Shown here: positions 1 to 7,613 of the stretch, in pieces | Layout of the letters: each line of letters opens with the position of its first letter | Numbering within the stretch: the stretch's first letter is position 1 | Source of the DNA: Balneolales bacterium | Lineage (GTDB): Bacteria; Bacteroidota; Rhodothermia; Balneolales; HLUCCA01 | Assembly: GCA_022565415.1 (NCBI GenBank) | Contig: JAIUMT010000112.1 | Span: 1-9,238 of the forward strand | Reading direction: 5' to 3' | Length of the DNA: 9,238 nt | The notes under the pieces: generated by a model | The model's database searches: none | The model's input: only the letters and a program-made list of their open reading frames with translations | Told to the model about the DNA's origin: nothing | Translations under genes and position numbers: made by a program

Positions 1-470
1 CACTTACCGAGTCAGGACAAATTGACGACGCCATTTTCTACCTGGAGTATCTGGCTGGAAAACTCGACGAAAATCAGATTTATCACGAAATGCTGATTAT
101 TCAGTACTTTAATGTAATGCGAAGCAATGCGTTAGACGAGTACGGCTCTATCAATCTCAATATCATTGAAGATAATATCGGCCATGTTCAGCGTCATGTA
201 CTTGCTGCTCCTGAATCTATGTTATTTACTGGAAATGAATATACTGACCTCGCATCCGGGCATATAGACCTCCAGAATGAGTTGCACGAAGATTACGATC
301 CCGGGTTAGATTCCGTTGTAAGCATCCTTCTTGAAGAAGCCAGAAGTCTCTACACTCAGTTGCTCGATATCTATCCTGATAATGAAGATGCAATTTACGG
401 AATGGCATCAACCTTTATGTTGGTTGGTAATGAAGGAGAAGCCAATAACTGGCTTGAATTATTAGACTAG
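1..470 (+). CDS. TPR-like repeat protein, 3' end only
   Basis: The reading frame (first full codon at position 3) is open from the left edge to a TAG at 468-470, so this is the last 155 residues of a longer protein. The ATG at 90 is internal, because the upstream codons continue the same helical, acidic sequence (AIFYLEYLAGKLDENQIYHE). The last 45 or so residues look like tetratricopeptide-type helix pairs: ARSLYTQLLDIYPDNEDAIY followed by a second amphipathic helix ending in NWLELLD. The spacing of small and aromatic residues and the YPDN turn are typical of TPRs. There are no cysteines or recognisable catalytic motifs in the visible part. TPR proteins usually act as protein-binding scaffolds; the partner and cellular location cannot be told from this fragment. 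The next gene begins 40 bases downstream. Confidence 0.7.
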   Translation, partial: LTESGQIDDAIFYLEYLAGKLDENQIYHEMLIIQYFNVMRSNALDEYGSINLNIIEDNIGHVQRHVLAAPESMLFTGNEYTDLASGHIDLQNELHEDYDPGLDSVVSILLEEARSLYTQLLDIYPDNEDAIYGMASTFMLVGNEGEANNWLELLD

Positions 471-510
471 CTCGCCAGCTCACAAATATATATTATTACT
501 ATCATCGAAA

Positions 511-1668
511 ATGAATAAGACATTAAAATTCAACACGTTAACCATACACGCCCGACAAAAACCGGAAGAAACATCGGGAGCGGTTATGCCTCCGATTTTC
601 CAGACTTCCACGTACGCTCAGGAAGCGCCCGGCGTAAATAAAGGTCATGAGTACGCCCGGGTTACCAACCCTACACGAACAGCTCTTGAAGATCTTCTGG
701 CTGGACTCGAAGACGCAACAGACTGTGCCGCTTTTGCTAGCGGACTCGCCGCAATGGACGCCCTGCTCAAAATGCTACGTCCCGGCGACGAAGTTATCTC
801 CACAAACGATTTATATGGTGGGTCGTATCGGTTGTTTACGCAGGTATTCGAACCCTATGGCATCAAATTTCATTTTATCAACCTCAGCGATACAGCTGAA
901 CTCATGGCTCACATCAACGATAACACCAAAATGGTTTGGATTGAAACCCCAACCAATCCGTTGTTGAGCATAATCGACATCCGCAGCATTACCGATATTA
1001 CCCGTCGTAGAGATATCATTAGCGTGGTAGACAACACATTCGCCTCCCCGTATCTTCAGCAGCCCCTCAAACTGGGTGCAGATGTCGTAATTCACTCCAC
1101 AACCAAGTACCTCGGCGGACATTCCGACATCATCGGAGGGGCAATTTGCACATCTCACCGAGATGTAATCGACAATATGCGGTTCCAAACCAAAGCATCA
1201 GGCGCAATTCCTGGTCCGATGGATTGCTACCTCACCCTCAGAGGAATAAAGACACTGGCAGTGCGAATGCAACGATCCTGCGAAAACGCCCGCGACATTG
1301 CACATTTTCTACGCAATCATCCGGATGTTGCCAAGGTTTTCTATCCGGGTTTCGAAGACCATCCCGGCCATGAAATTGCCCAACAACAAATGCGGGATTT
1401 CGGTGGAATGGTATCGTTCAGCCTCAAAAATGATGATGTAGAAACGGCCAAAAAATTCATGAGTAATACCTCCGTATTCACTCTAGCAGAAAGTCTAGGC
1501 GGAGTAGAGTCACTCATTTCACACCCAGTAAGCATGACTCACGGATCAATCCCTGTAGAAGTGCGCCGAAAATCTGGACTCCAAGATTCCCTCATCCGTC
1601 TTTCGGTAGGAATCGAAGACATCGACGATCTAAAAACAGATTTAGACAACGCATTTAAGGCGATATGA
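511..1668 (+). CDS. Cystathionine gamma-synthase / gamma-lyase family PLP enzyme
   Basis: This 385-residue protein is a complete member of the Cys/Met metabolism PLP-dependent family (fold type I), which interconverts cysteine, cystathionine, homocysteine and methionine precursors in the cytoplasm. The Schiff-base lysine is K199 in STTKYLGGHSD. D174 in VVDNTF should pair with the pyridine nitrogen, Y102 in LYGGSYR should stack on the ring, and N149 in ETPTNP is the usual active-site Asn. Y48 and R50 in EYARVTNPT reach the neighbouring subunit's phosphate, and R363 in RLSVGIED should hold the substrate carboxylate. E333 in SLGGVESL is the glutamate found in gamma-acting members, while E. coli cystathionine beta-lyase has Tyr there; this favours gamma-synthase or gamma-lyase, but sequence alone does not separate those two. 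The length is normal. R15 stands where most relatives have Gly in the HAGQ motif. The ATG at 511 matches the usual N-terminus; the leader is A-rich with no clear Shine-Dalgarno, as is common in Bacteroidota. Confidence 0.95.
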   Translation: MNKTLKFNTLTIHARQKPEETSGAVMPPIFQTSTYAQEAPGVNKGHEYARVTNPTRTALEDLLAGLEDATDCAAFASGLAAMDALLKMLRPGDEVISTNDLYGGSYRLFTQVFEPYGIKFHFINLSDTAELMAHINDNTKMVWIETPTNPLLSIIDIRSITDITRRRDIISVVDNTFASPYLQQPLKLGADVVIHSTTKYLGGHSDIIGGAICTSHRDVIDNMRFQTKASGAIPGPMDCYLTLRGIKTLAVRMQRSCENARDIAHFLRNHPDVAKVFYPGFEDHPGHEIAQQQMRDFGGMVSFSLKNDDVETAKKFMSNTSVFTLAESLGGVESLISHPVSMTHGSIPVEVRRKSGLQDSLIRLSVGIEDIDDLKTDLDNAFKAI

Positions 1669-1669
1669 T

Positions 1670-2197
1670 GTGAATCCAAGGAAATTCCATATTGTCATAT
1701 TGTTCGTTCTTAGCATTGGGCTGGCAGGATGGGGCTGTTCCAACCCATTCGCACCCAGTGTGCTAGAAGGCGACATACTAGATGACTTACTTGGAAATCC
1801 TTCGACCGTTGAGGGGTTTTATACACGGTTTCAAAACTCGTATCAACTCCGCGACACCACCCTATACGGACAAATTATACATCCTGATTTCATTTTCACC
1901 TACCGAGATCCAGAACAAAATGTAGATATTTCCTGGGGTCGTGCAGAAGAAATGAACTCGACCTCCAGATTGTTCCAAAACAGCAGAGACATTCAACTGC
2001 AATGGAACAACATCATAGACCGTATCGACAACAGCGAACAAACGCAATCACGCATAGTTCGCCGATTCAATTTGACAGTAATACTCGATGGCGCCGATAT
2101 TTTCAGAACTGACGGCGCTGCCGTTTTTACCCTAACCCGAACCGACTCTACCCAGAACTGGCGATTGCTAAACTGGCGTGACGAGTCTGATATTTAA
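1670..2197 (+). CDS. Small lipoprotein, probable NTF2-like fold
   Basis: This 175-residue protein starts at GTG 1670, one base after the stop of the trans-sulfuration gene. The two overlapping ATGs at 1665 and 1668 lie in another frame and hit TGA at once, so GTG is the only sensible start; an AAGG at 1657-1660 could serve as a ribosome site. The N-terminus has two basic residues, a hydrophobic stretch (about residues 7-21) and Cys23 followed by Ser-Asn, which fits a type II signal peptide. The lipobox (AGWGC) is loose, with Trp at -2. The mature part (VEGFYTRFQNSYQLRDTTLY, then HPDFIFTYRD and a C-terminal RLLNWRDES) resembles NTF2-like small alpha+beta proteins, with a helix and curved sheet forming a pocket. 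No catalytic residues are evident and no ligand can be named. It is likely anchored on the periplasmic or outer-membrane side. The TAA stop is in frame with the thiolase ATG four codons later. Confidence 0.8.
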   Translation: MNPRKFHIVILFVLSIGLAGWGCSNPFAPSVLEGDILDDLLGNPSTVEGFYTRFQNSYQLRDTTLYGQIIHPDFIFTYRDPEQNVDISWGRAEEMNSTSRLFQNSRDIQLQWNNIIDRIDNSEQTQSRIVRRFNLTVILDGADIFRTDGAAVFTLTRTDSTQNWRLLNWRDESDI

Positions 2198-2209
2198 AAT
2201 CCCATTTGT

Positions 2210-3388
2210 ATGAAAGAAGTTATTATTGCCAGCGCAGTACGTACACCAATTGGCTCTTTCGGAGGCAGTCTCGCATCAATTCCTGCCACAGAACTCGGCG
2301 CAACTGCCATCGGCGGCAGCATCAAAGCTGCGAAGATCAGGCCTGAGGACGTCGATGAAGTAATTATGGGTAATGTGCTCACAGCGGGCGAAGGTCAGGC
2401 TCCGGCTCGACAAGCTGCGCTCAAAGCCGGACTGCTAAACACAACGCCTGCCACCACAGTTAACAAGGTATGCGCATCCGGCATGAAATCAGTGATGTAT
2501 GCAGTGAATCAAATCCAAGCCGGAGAAGGTGATGTTATCATTGCTGGCGGAATGGAAAGCATGAGTAATGTTCCATTTTATCTGCCCAAGATGCGTAATG
2601 GCAACAAGTTGGGTCATACAGAAGTGCAAGATGGTATTCTTCGCGACGGATTCATTGATGTTTACAAAAACTATCACATGGGTAATGCGGCTGAGGTTTG
2701 TGCCAGAGAACATGGTTTTTCCCGCGAAGATCAGGACGCCTATGCAATCTAATCGTACACCCGAGCCAAACGAGCTCAGAAAGAAGGTTGGTTCAATAAT
2801 GAAATCCTCAAAATCAAAATCCGGGGACGCAAGGGCGATGTGACCGAAGTATCACAAGATGAAGAGGTACATCGGGTTGATTTCGACAAAATGAAATCAT
2901 TACGACCGGTTTTCGACAAAGAAGGCACGATTACCGCGGCCAACGCGAGTACAATTAATGATGGTGCGGCCGCATTGGTTTTGATGTCGGCTGACAAAGC
3001 AAGCGAACTGAAAATCAAGCCCATGGCTCGAATTATTGGTCAGGCCAGTGCCGCAAAAGATCCGGAGTGGTTCACAACAGCCCCGGCAGATGCCATTCCG
3101 TTGGCATTGAAACGTGCCGGACTCACCATAGCCGATATCGATCTTTTCGAGATTAACGAAGCCTTTTCGGTGGTATCACTGGCGAATAACAAGCTTTTAG
3201 CGCTAGATCCGGCCAAAGTAAACATTCAAGGCGGAGCTGTGAGCATGGGTCATCCCATTGGTTGTTCAGGTGCCCGCATACTTGTCACGTTACTTCACTC
3301 GTTAATCAGAACGGGCGGCAGATATGGCTGTGCCGGAATATGTAACGGCGGAGGCGGTGCCTCGGCAGTGATTATCGAACGCATTTAA
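2210..3388 (+). pseudogene. Acetyl-CoA C-acetyltransferase (thiolase), interrupted by one in-frame TAA
   Basis: Reading the frame from ATG 2210 to TAA 3386-3388 with the internal TAA at codon 181 (2750-2752) as an amino acid gives a 392-residue biosynthetic-type thiolase, the usual family length. These enzymes condense two acetyl-CoA, or cleave 3-ketoacyl-CoA, in the cytoplasm. All catalytic parts are present: nucleophile C88 in NKVCASGMKS, N316 in INEAF, H348 in SMGHPIGCSG and the acid/base C378 in CAGICNGGGG. The N-terminal domain (IIASAVRTPIGSFGG) and the loop domain (YHMGNAAEVCA) are also normal. Both halves are in the same frame, so this is a nonsense change, not an indel. Relatives read DAYAIQSY here, so CAA to TAA is the simplest cause. 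As written, translation would give a 180-residue piece lacking H348 and C378. GTG 2840 is the first listed start of the second half, but homology continues upstream of it to the stop. It may be a sequence error, a recent pseudogene or a suppressed codon. Confidence 0.9.
2750..2752 (+). other. In-frame ochre codon inside the thiolase gene
   Basis: The codons around it read Tyr-Ala-Ile-TAA-Ser-Tyr-Thr-Arg-Ala. Thiolases commonly have Gln at this position (AIQSY). Family-like sequence continues immediately on both sides without a frame change, so one C-to-T transition explains it. Confidence 0.9.
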
Positions 3389-3407
3389 GCTGTTAATTTC
3401 AATGCTA

Positions 3408-3421
3408 TTCAATTAATTGAA
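3408..3421 (+). repeat. 14-base perfect palindrome between the thiolase and porU
   Basis: TTCAATTAATTGAA is identical to its own reverse complement. It lies 20 bases after the thiolase stop in an AT-rich stretch. It is all A/T except one C and one G, so it would make a weak RNA hairpin with no loop and is not a convincing terminator. A binding site for a dimeric regulator is possible, but chance in AT-rich DNA cannot be excluded. Confidence 0.4.
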
Positions 3422-3454
3422 AAATATTCGGCTGAATTTTATTTTAAATCGTCA

Positions 3455-3489
3455 TAATTTTGACTATTATTCGAGACGGTCAGTACAAA
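3455..3489 (+). promoter_or_regulatory. Possible promoter for porU within the 3389-3603 gap
   Basis: The 215-base gap holds no gene and is richer in A/T than its neighbours. TAATTTTG at 3455-3462 matches the Bacteroidota -7 consensus TAnnTTTG exactly, but I see no good TTTG-type -33 element about 20 bases upstream. On the sigma-70 model, TTGACT (3460-3465) and TACAAA (3484-3489) are 18 bases apart, with 5/6 and 4/6 matches. A 5-bp hairpin (AACAG/CTGTT, 3488-3502) lies just after. A promoter is expected here because this is the largest intergenic gap and precedes the T9SS genes, but the exact element is uncertain. Confidence 0.3.
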
Positions 3490-3603
3490 CAGACTGGCTG
3501 TTCTCTTTCTACCTCTAATAAAACTCAGAGCTTATTGCGTAATTCTGTTACTATTCTTTTTTCACGTTAACTGAACGTCTAACACATACGCAATCGTTTT
3601 ATT

Positions 3604-6600
3604 TTGTCCCCAAGTAACATTTTTACTCTGAGAGTTGCTTTCGTTGTGCTCGTCGGGATTATGTTTTCCACGACCGGTCACACCCAAACGCTCAACAAGG
3701 TTTCCGAAACAGATACCTTTACCGACTATATAATCTCAAACGATAGTCTAAACGTCGATTATCGATTTGAAATCACCATTCCATTTGATGGTAGCCGCCA
3801 AACATGGCGCATTATGGAGCAGGAAGTCGTTCGTCGCTCTATAAATCAAGACGATATTAACGGCAATCTAGACTTCATTCTGATGGATGTGCCGGCAAAT
3901 CAACCGGTGGCTCATGTCGAAAATCCAGGTGTTCACCGCAAGCAACGAGTTGCCTCCCTATTGATGCATGTGGTGCGCAGAGATGCAGACAACGACCAGC
4001 AACTTCTTATCACAAAAAACCTCCGTGTTCGGGTTTATAACGAAAAAATTTGGGACGAGCAATCAGTTAGCAGATCACGTGAAATTCAGTCTGAACAAAA
4101 CAGTCCGTTAGCAAGCGGAAATTGGTACAAAATCCCCATCACTCGCGATGGAATTTACGTTTTAGACAGAACATATCTTCAAAATCTCGGAATTGAAGTC
4201 GGAAATATCGATCCACGGAATATTCAAATATGGTCTACCGCAGGGTACGAAATGCCCCGCCTCAACTCCATCACTCGTCCGGAATTTCAGCAGGTCCCTA
4301 TATTGGTTACGGGACAAGCAAACGGCCAGTTAAACAATTCTGATGTCGTTCTTTTCTATGGCAACAGCCAAAACGAAGCGTTTTTAGACACCACTGGACG
4401 TTACAGACACAGAGTTCATCCCTACAGCAACTCCAACTATGTCTTTCTAACTGTTGGAAACGAGCCAGGAATACGACTCCAGGAAGTTCGTAACTCCCAA
4501 CCCGCAAGCCGCACACTTACCACATTCACTGATTTCATTTGGAAAGAAGAAGATCTGCGACGACCAGATAATCGTACAAAATCAGGTACTCAATGGTACG
4601 GACAGCAGTTCTCAACCGAAGCCTTTGCCCGAAATCAAACCATTATAACCGACACGCTTGCGGGGTTTGTGCAAGGAAGTACCCTCGATATTTCCGTCGA
4701 AGTGGTTGCCCGGTCGACGCGAAACTCACGATTTGAAATCACACTCGGTAGCACAAATGTAGGCGCAATTCAGCTGGGAGGCATAACTGATCTCAACAGT
4801 GCAGGCGGAAGAGCTGCCAACCGTGGACAATTAAACCAAACACTAACTGGAATTAACCTCCCGGATGGAATCATTAAACTTAATGCGGATTTTTCTAGTT
4901 TTGCGAATGAAGGTACTGGATGGATTGACTGGATTCGGATATCTGGCGAACGTGAATTACTAGCTCAAAACGGTGTTTTGAAGTATTGGGCTCCGACCAA
5001 CGGTCAGGCAGGCGAAGTAGCCAACTTCAATTTACAGGGATTTTCGAACATGCCAACCGTGATGGAAGTATCTGACCCATTAAACCCAATATTATTGGCT
5101 GTTGATGCATCCGGGAGTAATTTCACGGTGAGACATCGTGCAGATGCAGGCAAACGATTTGCTGCACAAACACGATATCTACGTCCGTCGCCGGGAGTTG
5201 CCATTCCAAACCAGAATCTCAGAGGAATAAGTGGCTATCCCGAGTACATCATCATTACCAGCGACGAGCTATTGCCCGAAGCTGAAGATTTTGCCGATTA
5301 TAGACGGTCACATACCGGGCTAGAAACGGTGTTAGTAACGCAGAATCAGATTTTTAATGAGTTCTCCGGCGGAGTTCCGGATATCACTGCAATACGCGAC
5401 TATGTCCGTTATCTGTATCTCCGTGCTGGATTAGACGACGATCGCATGCCGAAAAACCTCCTTATTTTTGGCAACACAACATTCGATTACCGGGGCATCA
5501 GTCAAAATTCCCGCATGGTCAACCATGTTTTTACTTTTCAAAGTGAAGAGTCTTTGAATAGATCCGATACGTATGGTAGCGACGATTTTTATGTACTATT
5601 GGATGAAAATGAGGGAGTATGGCAACCAACCCCTGGATCTACCAGCACTTTTGAACGAATAGATATGGGCGTTGGCCGATTACCAGTTCAAACCAACCAA
5701 GAAGCCCGTACTGTAATCGAAAAAATCAAACGCTATGAAGATCCGGCAACATTCGGCGACTGGCGAACCATCTTCACTTTCTCATCCGACGATAACAGAA
5801 ACGGGGCAAGAGAAGAAAATGACTTACACGTTTGGAACTCTGACGGAACCGCCGAGCGAATCGATCGCGACGAATCTGGAGTTCGCATCAATAAAGTGTA
5901 TCAGATCAGCTACCCCGTAATAAACACACCACTCGGTCGACAAACCCCCGAAGGAACCCAGGCGTTTATTAACAGTATCAATAACGGGTCTTTAGTAATG
6001 AATTTCTCTGGTCATGGAAGCGAGCAATTACTTACTGCAGAGAGGTTGTTCAGCAGCGATGACATTCCAAGATTGAATAATGCAGATAAGCCGACCATTT
6101 TTGTAACGGCGACCTGTGACTTCGGTCGATTCGACGACATCGACGACTTTTCGGGTGCGGAAAAACTCATTAACTGGTCGAACGGAGGGGCGATCGCGGC
6201 ATTCACCACGACCCGGGTCGTGTATACAAGCACTAGTCAGACCTCCTACAACTTCGGACTAAACATCCAGTTAACCCTACAAATGGTTCAGCGCGATTCT
6301 GAGGGGTTACCCCAAACACTCGGAGATATTTACAAAAACACCAAGAACACCACGGTTGGAGCATCCTTCAACAGTCGGAAATTTGTCCTGCTTGGTGATC
6401 CGGCTATGAGGATTGGCTTACCGCAAACTCAGGTTGAAATCACCGCCATTAACGACATTACACCAGAAGAAAACCAGGCTCCTATAACTCTACGGGCATT
6501 GGATCAGGCAACTATATCGGGGCAGATTTTAAATCCAGATGGTTCCCTAAATGCCGGATTTAATGGAGAAGCAGCTATTCAGGTATTCGATGCAGACCGA

Positions 6601-7536
6601 TTCGTGCGCATCACCAGAACAACCTGTCTTAGTCTACCTGGATGTCAATATCGAGTACAAAACGATATAATTTTCAATGGAAGGGTTTCCGTAACTGATG
6701 GACTATTTTCGAGCCAGTTTATCGTCCCCAACGACATTTCCTACGCTGACACCACCGGTAGAATCTTGATATACGGAAGCGCCGACAACCGTGATGCTGT
6801 GGGATCGTTCTCTAATATCGTATTCAACGGTCGTAATCCAGATGCCATTAACGACAATCAGGGTCCGGATATACAGATTTTCATGAATGATACCGACTTT
6901 ATTGATGGAGGTCTCGTGAACGACTCTCCCCGGCTATTGGTACAACTCGAAGACCAATCGGGAATCAATACTGCCGGAGCTGGAGTTGGTCACGAATTAT
7001 TGGCCTATATTTCGCGCCGACCCGATGACGGAAGCGAAGAAACCATCATTCTGAATAATTTCTATCAAAGCGAATTGGATGATTTCACGAAAGGAAGAGT
7101 GGAATATCCCCTTGACAGACTACCAACGGGTGAATATACGTTAAGAGTACGGGCTTGGGATGTGTTCAATAATATGAACGAGGAGTCTATTACGTTTGAA
7201 GTAGCAGAGTCTCAAAACCTTGAGTTGAGAAACGTCTATAATTATCCGAATCCGATGAGTAATTATACCCGTTTCGTTTTTGAACATAATCAGGCCGGTA
7301 GAGAGCTTGATATCTTAATTCGTGTTTATACCCTTAGTGGAAAGCCTGTGGCGCGTATTCGTCGCGATAACTTCATCAGCTCGGGCAACCTCATTCAGTT
7401 ACCGTGGGATGGTCGTGACGACGACGGCAACCTGTTAGCCGCAGGAACTTATTTGTACCACGTACAGGTTCGTGGAGATTTTGGTGGCGACCGTAAAACA
7501 CGTGAAAAGATTGAACGACTGGTAATCATTCGTTAG
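3604..7536 (+). CDS. porU: Type IX secretion system sortase PorU
   Basis: This 1310-residue secreted protein has the architecture of PorU, the gingipain-like (peptidase family C25) sortase that cleaves the C-terminal sorting domain of T9SS cargo and transfers the cargo to its lipid anchor at the cell surface. A signal peptide covers about residues 1-28 (LRVAFVVLVGIMF core). A long beta-rich N-terminal region runs to about 540. The C25 domain spans about 545-940, with the catalytic pair H804 in NFSGHGS and C838 in TATCDFG, and ends near VLLGDPAMRIG. Ig-like beta domains follow (940-1200), then a T9SS/FlgD-like C-terminal domain from about 1206 (YPNP at 1214-1217, LPWDGRDDDGN near 1268, AAGTYLYHVQV). 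The start is TTG 3604; a stop lies eight codons upstream and the next in-frame ATG, at 3661, would destroy the signal peptide. It is longer than P. gingivalis PorU (about 1150 residues). Besides C838, the only cysteines are C1008 and C1014. The porV-like gene follows after 77 bases. Confidence 0.93.
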   Translation: MSPSNIFTLRVAFVVLVGIMFSTTGHTQTLNKVSETDTFTDYIISNDSLNVDYRFEITIPFDGSRQTWRIMEQEVVRRSINQDDINGNLDFILMDVPANQPVAHVENPGVHRKQRVASLLMHVVRRDADNDQQLLITKNLRVRVYNEKIWDEQSVSRSREIQSEQNSPLASGNWYKIPITRDGIYVLDRTYLQNLGIEVGNIDPRNIQIWSTAGYEMPRLNSITRPEFQQVPILVTGQANGQLNNSDVVLFYGNSQNEAFLDTTGRYRHRVHPYSNSNYVFLTVGNEPGIRLQEVRNSQPASRTLTTFTDFIWKEEDLRRPDNRTKSGTQWYGQQFSTEAFARNQTIITDTLAGFVQGSTLDISVEVVARSTRNSRFEITLGSTNVGAIQLGGITDLNSAGGRAANRGQLNQTLTGINLPDGIIKLNADFSSFANEGTGWIDWIRISGERELLAQNGVLKYWAPTNGQAGEVANFNLQGFSNMPTVMEVSDPLNPILLAVDASGSNFTVRHRADAGKRFAAQTRYLRPSPGVAIPNQNLRGISGYPEYIIITSDELLPEAEDFADYRRSHTGLETVLVTQNQIFNEFSGGVPDITAIRDYVRYLYLRAGLDDDRMPKNLLIFGNTTFDYRGISQNSRMVNHVFTFQSEESLNRSDTYGSDDFYVLLDENEGVWQPTPGSTSTFERIDMGVGRLPVQTNQEARTVIEKIKRYEDPATFGDWRTIFTFSSDDNRNGAREENDLHVWNSDGTAERIDRDESGVRINKVYQISYPVINTPLGRQTPEGTQAFINSINNGSLVMNFSGHGSEQLLTAERLFSSDDIPRLNNADKPTIFVTATCDFGRFDDIDDFSGAEKLINWSNGGAIAAFTTTRVVYTSTSQTSYNFGLNIQLTLQMVQRDSEGLPQTLGDIYKNTKNTTVGASFNSRKFVLLGDPAMRIGLPQTQVEITAINDITPEENQAPITLRALDQATISGQILNPDGSLNAGFNGEAAIQVFDADRFVRITRTTCLSLPGCQYRVQNDIIFNGRVSVTDGLFSSQFIVPNDISYADTTGRILIYGSADNRDAVGSFSNIVFNGRNPDAINDNQGPDIQIFMNDTDFIDGGLVNDSPRLLVQLEDQSGINTAGAGVGHELLAYISRRPDDGSEETIILNNFYQSELDDFTKGRVEYPLDRLPTGEYTLRVRAWDVFNNMNEESITFEVAESQNLELRNVYNYPNPMSNYTRFVFEHNQAGRELDILIRVYTLSGKPVARIRRDNFISSGNLIQLPWDGRDDDGNLLAAGTYLYHVQVRGDFGGDRKTREKIERLVIIR

Positions 7537-7613
7537 CACTTGAACACAAAACTTGGACTGTCTTAACAGTTGAAAGAAACCTTCAGTATATTAGAAGAAT
7601 CAATAATAGAATC

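Noticed and set aside
471..510. A riboswitch or other leader ahead of the sulfur-metabolism gene.
   Set aside because: Only 40 bases separate it from the upstream gene, too few for a SAM or cobalamin riboswitch.
811..1188. A 125-codon minus-strand frame inside the trans-sulfuration gene.
   Set aside because: It lies wholly opposite a well-supported enzyme gene and has no recognisable domain; it is a shadow frame.
1665..1673. ATG ATG TGA at the end of the trans-sulfuration gene as the start of the lipoprotein gene.
   Set aside because: These ATGs are in a different frame and terminate at once; only GTG 1670 gives the signal peptide in frame.
2568..2843. A 91-codon + strand frame that bridges the thiolase interruption, suggesting a frameshift.
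   Set aside because: Its translation does not resemble a thiolase. The true frame continues unchanged on both sides of the TAA, so no shift is needed.
2840..3388. The second half of the thiolase as a separate gene starting at GTG 2840.
   Set aside because: Thiolase homology continues upstream of 2840 in the same frame to the TAA (SYTRA, GWFNNEILKIKIRGRKGD), so this GTG is internal.
3488..3502. AACAG-ACTGG-CTGTT hairpin followed by pyrimidines as a terminator for the thiolase.
   Set aside because: The stem has 5 bp with low stability and the following tract is mixed C/T, so support is too weak to call.
7557..7570. ACTGT-CTTA-ACAGT hairpin between porU and porV as a terminator.
   Set aside because: The stem is only 5 bp and no T-run follows. 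The short gap and related functions favour co-transcription.
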